Assembly (NCBI GenBank): GCA_901538445.1
Contig: LR594584.1
Span: 776,655-840,654 of the forward strand
Source: Gemmataceae bacterium
GTDB lineage: Bacteria; Planctomycetota; Planctomycetia; Gemmatales; Gemmataceae
Length of the DNA stretch: 64,000 nucleotides
Direction: 5' to 3'
Shown: positions 58,570-64,000 of the stretch, piece after piece
Layout of the letters: every line of letters begins with the position of its first letter
Numbering within the stretch: the first letter of the stretch is position 1
The notes under the pieces: model-generated
What the model was told of the DNA's origin: nothing
The model's input: only the letters and a program-made list of their open reading frames with translations
The model's database searches: none
Made by a program: the position numbers and the translations under genes

Positions 58570-59616
58570 GTGCGGATGCTGCAACTCAAGCCGCGGCACA
58601 CGATCACCCGACTGGCGTTGTCGCCGGACGGCTCCCGCGTCGCCGTCGGCCAACCGGGCCACGGGGTCCGCGTCATCGAGACACTCAGCGGGGCCGACCT
58701 CGAACACCTGTTCGTCCCCGCCCACACCACCGCTCCGGTCCGCTACAACTCGCCGACGGGGCGCTACGGCATCGAACTCGTTCCCGCCGACGCACGCCTG
58801 GCCCAGACGCGGGCGTGGTCGCCAGAGTTCCGGTTCCAGCCGGGTTGGCGTCGGGAGTGGGACCGAAACTCGCCGCCGGACGAATCCCCAGGCGTCCTGG
58901 TGGACGCGACCAGCCAAGGGGGCGCATGGCTGTTCCCGCGGCCGGTGCCTGGCCGCATGACGGCGTGGTACCGACTCGCGCCGTGCGGGATCTCCGCCGA
59001 CCACCGGTTCGCTGTGGGCCGGGCCGCGGATCGCCGCGAGCGGATCGTCCTGTTCGACTTGGTCCGCGAGGAAGTTGTCGGCCAGTTCCCGAACGCCCGC
59101 GGGTTCGGCATCCCGTTCTACGCGACGTTCACCCCGTCGAACCAAGTGGTCATCGCGGATTCGGAGGGGATCAGCGTGTACCCGATGCTCCTCCAAATCG
59201 CCGAAGTCCCAACCCCCACGCCCGAGGCCGATCCACCCCAGGAGCCCGAGCGCGGCCCAATCGGGCGGTTCGTTCAGGCGCTCTTCCGCACCGGGCCGCG
59301 GACTCGGAAGGCTCGCGGCCCCGCGGCACTCGCCCCGCGACCGGTGCCGATGCTCGATCCGTGGGCCACGATCGTCCCGACGGTCCCGCAGCCGGACACC
59401 GAGATCCCGCCGTTTGCCCTGCTGCCGTGCGGCCGGCGAATGATCGTCCGCGGCGAGAAGAGCCGCGTCGAGTTGCGGGACGTGGCCACCGGCGAGGTGC
59501 TCACCGTGTGGAAGTGGGGACTGCCGCGGGTCAACGCCCTGGCGGTGTCGGCGAACGGTCTACTCGCCGCGGCCGCCGGCGCGAAGGGTCAGTTGATGCT
59601 GTGGGATTTGGAGTGA
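58570..59616 (+). CDS. Beta-propeller-like protein, tandem paralogue
   Basis: A 348-residue protein with GTG start at 58570 (GAGG 7 bases upstream), 9 bases after the previous gene. It begins with blades SPDGSRVAVGQPGHGV and ends SANGLLAAAAGAKGQLMLWDLE, like its neighbour. The middle (residues ~210-270) is a long Pro/Arg-rich insert, so the propeller is interrupted. The pair is probably co-transcribed and works together; the partner is unknown. Confidence 0.7.
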   Translation: MRMLQLKPRHTITRLALSPDGSRVAVGQPGHGVRVIETLSGADLEHLFVPAHTTAPVRYNSPTGRYGIELVPADARLAQTRAWSPEFRFQPGWRREWDRNSPPDESPGVLVDATSQGGAWLFPRPVPGRMTAWYRLAPCGISADHRFAVGRAADRRERIVLFDLVREEVVGQFPNARGFGIPFYATFTPSNQVVIADSEGISVYPMLLQIAEVPTPTPEADPPQEPERGPIGRFVQALFRTGPRTRKARGPAALAPRPVPMLDPWATIVPTVPQPDTEIPPFALLPCGRRMIVRGEKSRVELRDVATGEVLTVWKWGLPRVNALAVSANGLLAAAAGAKGQLMLWDLE

Positions 59617-59639
59617 TGCCAAGTGTCAGTTCGGCGCAT

Positions 59640-59705
59640 CGGTCCGAGCCCGAGCGCCGAGCAAGGGTTCAGGCGTCCCCTCGCTCGGCGCTCGGGCTCG
59701 GACCG
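59640..59705. repeat. 23-bp palindrome between propeller gene and sulfatase
   Basis: Perfect 23-bp arms (59640-59662, 59683-59705) with a 20-base loop, core CGGTCCGAGCCCGAGCGCC. It lies between convergent genes and could act as a bidirectional terminator. Confidence 0.88.
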
Positions 59706-59724
59706 GCACGCGATGCCGGCCGCG

Positions 59725-61113
59725 TCACTTCTTGTTCGGCGTCGGCATCGGCGCGCCAACGGCCTTCCGCCACGAGACGAGCTTCGCGTGCAGTTCCTTC
59801 GCTCGCTCCGGTTCCTTCTCGGCGAGGTTGGTCTTCTGCGAGACGTCCGCGGCGAGGTCGTACAGCTCCAGCGTGCCGGTCTCGAAGAACTCGATCAGCT
59901 TCCAGTTCCCGGACCGGATCGCGCCGGCCGGCGTGGTGCGCCACTGCCCCTGCCCAGCCCCGAGGTAGCCCGGGAAGTGCCAGAACAGGTCGCGGGCCGG
60001 GGCCGCCTTGCCGCCCGACGTGAAGCACTCGACCAGGCTCGCCCCGTCGAGCGGCTGGTTCGCGGGGAGCTTCGCGCCGGCCAGCGAAGCGAGCGTCGGG
60101 AGCACGTCCACGCTGATCACGGGTGTGTCGGTCGTGCCCGCGGGCACCTTCCCCGGCCACCGCACCACCCACGGCACCCGCACCCCGCCCTCGTACAGTG
60201 ACCCCTTGCCGGACCGCAGCGGGGCGTTGTCGGTCACGTCGCCGGCCTTCTTGATCCCCTCGCGGACGTACCCGCCCACGCCCCCGTTGTCGCTGCTGAA
60301 GATCACCACCGTGTCGTCGGCGAGCTTCAGGTCGTCGAGCGTCTTGAGCACGCGACCGACGCTCTCGTCCACGCTGGCGATCATCGCCGCGTAGGTCGGG
60401 TCGCGGTGCCCGCCGGCGGCCGGGACCGCCTTGAACTTCTCGATCAGCTCGGGCTTGGCCTGGAACGGCGAGTGGACCCCGAAGTGCGGCAGGTACAGGA
60501 AGAACGGCTCGCTCTTGTGCCGGGTGATGAAGTCCACGGCCCTGTCGGTCAGGAAGTCGGCGAGGTACGCGCCCTTCGGGTACTCGACCTTCGGCTGGGT
60601 GACGAAGTCGAAGTGCTTGCCCATCGAGACGATCGCCTCGTCGAACCCGCGCTTCGACGGGTGGTGCTCGGCGTCCTGGCCCAGGTGCCACTTGCCGAAC
60701 ATCCCGGTCGCGTACCCCGCGGACTTCATCACATCGGCGACGGTCCTGCGGTCGAGCGGGAGCTGGGTGACGTTGTCCACCGGGCGGAGGGGGCGGGCCT
60801 TCCAGTCGAACCGGTCGATCCCGCCGACGGTGTACACGCCGGTCCGCGGGCCGTACTGGCCGGTCATGATCGCGGCCCGCGTCGGCTGGCAGTTCGGCCC
60901 GCAGGTGTAGGCGCTGGTGAACCGGAGGCCGCCGGCGGCGAGCTTGTCGATGTTCGGGGTCGCGTAGAACTTGGACCCCTGGCACCCGAGGTCGGTCCAG
61001 CCCAGGTCGTCCGCGAGGATGAAGACGACGTTCGGCTTGCGGGGCGGGTCGGCCGCCGCCGCGGGGCCGGTCACGAGCGCGAGGAGCGAAACGGCAGCGA
61101 GCAGCGTGCGCAC
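59725..61113 (-). CDS. Secreted sulfatase (FGly-type arylsulfatase family)
   Basis: A 462-residue sulfatase. GTG 61113 is chosen because GGAGG lies 6 bases upstream and gives a signal peptide (RTLLAAVSLLALVTG). The metal site has D35-D36 in ILADDLGW; the catalytic C75 sits in CGPNCQPTRAAIMTGQY, the C-x-P-x-R sequence converted to formylglycine. GMFGKWHLGQ, VIFSSDNGG and the PLRSGKGSLYEGGVRVPW segment are also typical. It cleaves sulfate esters from polysaccharides or glycosaminoglycans outside the cytoplasm. Single gene; no FGly-generating enzyme is near. Confidence 0.93.
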   Translation of the reverse strand: MRTLLAAVSLLALVTGPAAAADPPRKPNVVFILADDLGWTDLGCQGSKFYATPNIDKLAAGGLRFTSAYTCGPNCQPTRAAIMTGQYGPRTGVYTVGGIDRFDWKARPLRPVDNVTQLPLDRRTVADVMKSAGYATGMFGKWHLGQDAEHHPSKRGFDEAIVSMGKHFDFVTQPKVEYPKGAYLADFLTDRAVDFITRHKSEPFFLYLPHFGVHSPFQAKPELIEKFKAVPAAGGHRDPTYAAMIASVDESVGRVLKTLDDLKLADDTVVIFSSDNGGVGGYVREGIKKAGDVTDNAPLRSGKGSLYEGGVRVPWVVRWPGKVPAGTTDTPVISVDVLPTLASLAGAKLPANQPLDGASLVECFTSGGKAAPARDLFWHFPGYLGAGQGQWRTTPAGAIRSGNWKLIEFFETGTLELYDLAADVSQKTNLAEKEPERAKELHAKLVSWRKAVGAPMPTPNKK

Positions 61114-61465
61114 GGGGCACCTCCGGGGTGTGGCCCCGGCCCGTCTGGGGGTCGAGGGGCGAGGCTCTGATACCGGACCGCCGTGATCCGTATCCGTTGG
61201 GTCGTGGTTCGGTGCCCTCTCCCCTTGCGGGAGAGGGTGGCCGCGCTTCGCGGCCGGGTGAGGGGTGGAGCACCAGCGCCTCGTACTGCTTCCCCCCCTC
61301 ACCCGCCGCTCGCGGACTCGCGGCACCCTCTCCCGCGGCGGGGAGAGGGGAACACAAGCCACGGGTACGAATCACCAGGATCCGGTACGAGTCCGTTGTA
61401 GTCGCAGAAATGATCGAGGCCCGCCCGGAGCGCCGGGCGGGCCTCGTGTTCGCGGCGACCGCGGG
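61114..61465. other. 352-base gap with a nested palindrome
   Basis: No gene. 61168-61390 is a composite element: outer arms 61168-61190 and 61369-61390, inner arms around 61212-61265 and 61297-61350 (CCCTCTCCCC..GGGGAGAGGG). Confidence 0.75.
61168..61390. repeat. Nested palindrome with CCCTCTCCCC core
   Basis: Outer arms TGATACCGGACCGCCG.. and TCGTACCGGATCCTGG.. (complemented) match those around the 47055 element, while the inner core CCCTCTCCCC/GGGGAGAGGG is of another family. Confidence 0.75.
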
Positions 61466-63994
61466 TCACGGCCGGGCGGCGGTGATCGCGTCCCGGGCCG
61501 GCCCCTGGATCGGGGACAGCGCGGCGTTGATCTGGCGCGTCGGCACGTTCGACGCCGCCTCGCGGGCCGCCCCCTGGCGGATGTCGTCCTTCCCCTGATC
61601 GACTTGCCCCAGCGCGAGCTTCGCCGCGCCCAGGAAGTACCAGGAGACGGCGTCGGTCGCGTCGGCCTTCGTGGCGTCGGTCAGCGCGGCGACCGCGTCC
61701 CTGAACCGCCCGTCCTTGAAGGCGGTGATGCCGGCGTCGAGCGGGCGGGCGGCGGCCACCGGGTTGCGCACCGGCAGCACCGGCGGCTGGCGGTACGCCG
61801 CGAGCGGGTCGGTCACCGATTGCAGCCCGATCTCGGTCGCGGTCGCCCACTGCTTCTTCGCAGTGAGCGCCGCCTCGAACGTCGGGTTCGCCTTCGCCGC
61901 CTGGAACTGGGCCTTGGCCTCGGGGAGCTTGTTCTGGAACAGCAGCGCGAGGCCGGCGACCGTGCGGGCCTTCCCGACGTCCTCCGAGTCGGGGGCCGAC
62001 GTGGTCAGCGACTTCGCGGCCGCGGCCAGCGCGCCCTCGGAGTCGGCCGGGCGGCGGAGTTCGACGAGCAGCGGGAGCCACAGGTCGATCGCCTGCGCCG
62101 GCGTGACCGCGTTGCCGAGGTCGGCCTTGAACTTCGCGGCGACCTCCTCGGTCCGCTTCTTCTCGGCGGCGACCGCGGCGTCGAGGGCCTTGATCTTCGC
62201 CTCGAACCCGTCGGTGAGCTTCTTCGCGTCGGCCGCGTAGGCGTCGGCCGCCTTCTTGAGGTCCGCGGTCTGGTCGTCCTTGAGCTTCGAGACCGCGGTC
62301 GCGTGCTCGTCGGCGAGCTTCTTCATCGCCTCGCCGTGCTCGGCCGTGAGCTTCTTCACCTCGGCCGCGAGCTTCTCGGTGGCGGTCTTCGCGGTCCGCT
62401 CGGCCTTCGAGAGCCGGTCGGCCAGGTCCACGAGCTGCCCGGCGGTGAGGCCGAACCCTGCGACGGCCATCATCTCCGACGAGAGCAGGCTCGACAGCGC
62501 CGGACCGGTGGCCCGGTCGAGCGCGCGCTTCTGGGCCGCGAGCAACTCGGCCGTGTCGTACTTCTCGGGGAGCAGCTTGGCGGCCTGGAGCTCCTTGACG
62601 ACGCCCATCACCACGTCCTCGGCCCCCTTGCGGCCCTTCTCCTCGGCCTCCAGCTTCTTCTCGACGGCGACCTTGGCCTCCTCGGCCTCCTTCGCGTCCT
62701 TGGTGAGCTTCTCGACCTTCTCGGCCGCGTCCTTGAGGTCCTTTGAGGCGACGGCGAGCTTCTCGTTCGCGTCCTTGAGGTCGGTCATCAGCTTGACCGC
62801 CCCGGCGGCCTTCTTCTCCAGTTCGCCGAGCGCCTTGAGTGCGCCGTCCTTCTTGAACGCCTCGGCGACGGTCGGGTTCTCGGCGATGGCGGCCTGCAGC
62901 TCCCAGTACGCCTTGAGGTCGTCGCAACTGCGGGGGAAGATCTGCTCGAGCGGGTCGGACAGCGGGTTGAGCCCCTGCCCGGCGGCGGCGCGGGCCTGCT
63001 TCACGTGCTTCGCCCTGGCCTTCGCGATGGCCTCGATCGCCTCGGTGTACTTCTCGCTCCGGGCGAGCCGCACGGCCTTCCAGAAGTACGCGCCGGCCTC
63101 GACGTCCTCTTCCTTCTCCTTCGCGGGCGGCTCGTCCTGGAGCAGCACGACCGCGGCGAGGAGCAGCTCGCGGGCGTCGGCCGGGATCACGCGCCGGGAG
63201 CTCCCGTCGGGCATCGCGGGTGGCGCGGGCGGCCGCGTCTCGTCGAGCCGGTCGAGGGCCGCGTCGAACGTGGCGGCGTACTTCGCGTAGTTCCCGCGGG
63301 CGGTCATGTACAGCCGGCGGGCCTTGTTCTCCTCGCCGCCGAGCTGGTACACGACGCCGAGCTGGAGCGTCGCCTTGACCGCGGCCCGCTCGGCCTCGGG
63401 GGTGTTGAGCTTCTCGAGTTCGGTCAGGGCGGTCTGGAGCTTGCTCGCGGCGGCCTGCATCCCGGGGCTGTTCGGGGCGATGGTCACCGCCCCCGAGTCC
63501 TTGTTCTCCAGGACGACCGCGAACAGTTCGGCCTCGCCCTGCGCGGCCTTCGCGACCGGCGACGGGTTCTTGATGGCACCGGCGAGCTTCTTCGCGGTCG
63601 CGGCGTCGCCGGAGCGGATCGCGGCGGCGACGTCGGCGTGGCCGGCCGCCTTCGGTCCGGGCTCGGCGTCGCCCCCGTCGCCGCCCTTCTTGCCGGGCGG
63701 GGCGACCTGCGCGCCCTTCTCGGGCGGCGGCAGCAGCCCGCCGAAGTACGCGCCGGCGAACCCGCCGCCGGCGAGCACCGCCCCGACGAGCGTGCCGCCG
63801 ATCCACCCGCCCTTGCCGCCGCGGCGCGGCTCGGGCCGCACCGACAGGTCGGGCGTGGTCCGCTTCGTGTACAGGCCGTCGTCGGGGTCGCCGCGGCCGG
63901 GCCCGGCGTACGCCTCGGGCTCGGGCGGGGCCGGGGGCGCGGCCGGCCCCCGCTGCACCATCGACTCGCCGCCCTCCCAGTTCGCCACCGCCAC
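61466..63994 (-). CDS. Large membrane protein with coiled coil (possibly incomplete)
   Basis: At least 842 residues. A GTG lies at 63994, but only six bases remain before the edge and the frame stays open, so the 5' end may be outside. Near the start is a Pro/Gly-rich segment and one transmembrane helix at ~62-88 (GGWIGGTLVGAVLAGGGFAG); a ~300-residue helical region follows, then coiled coil at ~395-480 and ~505-620 (KLAVASKDLKDAAEKVEKL, KLTAEHGEAMKKLADEH). The C-terminus has TPR-like pairs (AITAFKDGRFRDAV, SWYFLGAAKLALGQVDQG in part). It could be a scaffold at the membrane. No enzyme motif is visible. Confidence 0.7.
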   Translation of the reverse strand: MAVANWEGGESMVQRGPAAPPAPPEPEAYAGPGRGDPDDGLYTKRTTPDLSVRPEPRRGGKGGWIGGTLVGAVLAGGGFAGAYFGGLLPPPEKGAQVAPPGKKGGDGGDAEPGPKAAGHADVAAAIRSGDAATAKKLAGAIKNPSPVAKAAQGEAELFAVVLENKDSGAVTIAPNSPGMQAAASKLQTALTELEKLNTPEAERAAVKATLQLGVVYQLGGEENKARRLYMTARGNYAKYAATFDAALDRLDETRPPAPPAMPDGSSRRVIPADARELLLAAVVLLQDEPPAKEKEEDVEAGAYFWKAVRLARSEKYTEAIEAIAKARAKHVKQARAAAGQGLNPLSDPLEQIFPRSCDDLKAYWELQAAIAENPTVAEAFKKDGALKALGELEKKAAGAVKLMTDLKDANEKLAVASKDLKDAAEKVEKLTKDAKEAEEAKVAVEKKLEAEEKGRKGAEDVVMGVVKELQAAKLLPEKYDTAELLAAQKRALDRATGPALSSLLSSEMMAVAGFGLTAGQLVDLADRLSKAERTAKTATEKLAAEVKKLTAEHGEAMKKLADEHATAVSKLKDDQTADLKKAADAYAADAKKLTDGFEAKIKALDAAVAAEKKRTEEVAAKFKADLGNAVTPAQAIDLWLPLLVELRRPADSEGALAAAAKSLTTSAPDSEDVGKARTVAGLALLFQNKLPEAKAQFQAAKANPTFEAALTAKKQWATATEIGLQSVTDPLAAYRQPPVLPVRNPVAAARPLDAGITAFKDGRFRDAVAALTDATKADATDAVSWYFLGAAKLALGQVDQGKDDIRQGAAREAASNVPTRQINAALSPIQGPARDAITAARP

Positions 63995-64000
63995 GGGGCC

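Noticed and set aside
1-64000. tRNA, rRNA or CRISPR array
   Set aside because: I saw no cloverleaf with the expected T-loop sequence, no ribosomal RNA-like stretch and no regularly spaced direct repeats; the repeats present are single inverted pairs.

Overview
The window is one continuous piece of very GC-rich bacterial chromosome (third codon positions are almost all G or C), coding-dense, with no rRNA or tRNA gene and no CRISPR array that I can see. It suggests a planctomycete of the Gemmata/Fimbriiglobus group (Gemmataceae). The reasons are: a kinase with a C-terminal NPCBM-like domain, FGly-type sulfatase, zinc-ribbon/transmembrane proteins, an EF-hand repeat secreted protein, a hypothetical ending in the HCRGGGPHCRGCWVVDLVLGKE-type tail that I associate with large Gemmata families, and intergenic spaces full of long palindromic repeats. 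The taxonomic call is an inference from protein style, not from a marker gene.

Layout. 1-8.6 kb: two large polytopic membrane proteins and a GT-C-like glycosyltransferase, with fructose-1,6-bisphosphatase and glutamate dehydrogenase between them. 9-11.5 kb: lysine 2,3-aminomutase, a strong intrinsic terminator, and a D-Ala-D-Ala ligase-like ATP-grasp enzyme whose 3' end abuts a ParE/RelE-type toxin-antitoxin pair. 12.1-17.4 kb (minus strand): a complete livKHMGF branched-chain amino-acid ABC transporter, in which LivG carries an unusual ~165-residue membrane-spanning insertion. 17.5-30.5 kb: glycosyltransferase, PP2C phosphatase, SDR, prfB with its programmed frameshift, tsaE, Ser/Thr kinase, ketopantoate-reductase-like, HAD-like, FabZ-like, trmB, two cysteine-rich exported proteins, hicBA and a fused NadD-like/NAD kinase. 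30.6-40.3 kb: one respiratory operon combining a caa3-type cytochrome c oxidase (coxB-coxA-coxC plus a subunit IV-like protein) with a cytochrome c, a Rieske protein, a cytochrome b fused to a haem c domain, and a CtaG/polyferredoxin fusion. 40.7-64 kb: trpC, lineage-specific proteins, a five-PAS hybrid histidine kinase, sugar epimerase-like, ABC-F ATPase, EF-hand protein with an apparent frameshift, nucleoside hydrolase-like, GH3 family, a second hicBA, a methyltransferase/hydrolase pair, two tandem beta-propeller-like proteins, a sulfatase and a large coiled-coil membrane protein that runs to the window edge.

How the genes work together. The clearest functional units are the liv transporter operon, the bc/caa3 respiratory operon (quinol to oxygen through covalently attached cytochrome c domains) and three small toxin-antitoxin operons. 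The intergenic regions add a second layer: at least nine long inverted repeats, several from recognisable families (a GGTGGGGCAGGCATTC family with four paired copies, and a nested type sharing the same outer arms). One of these palindromes lies in frame inside a coding sequence, at the junction of two fused domains. The least expected items are the membrane insertion in LivG, the toxin-antitoxin module bracketed by a duplicated ligase 3' end, the nested palindromes, and the long hairpin occupying the leader of tsaE.
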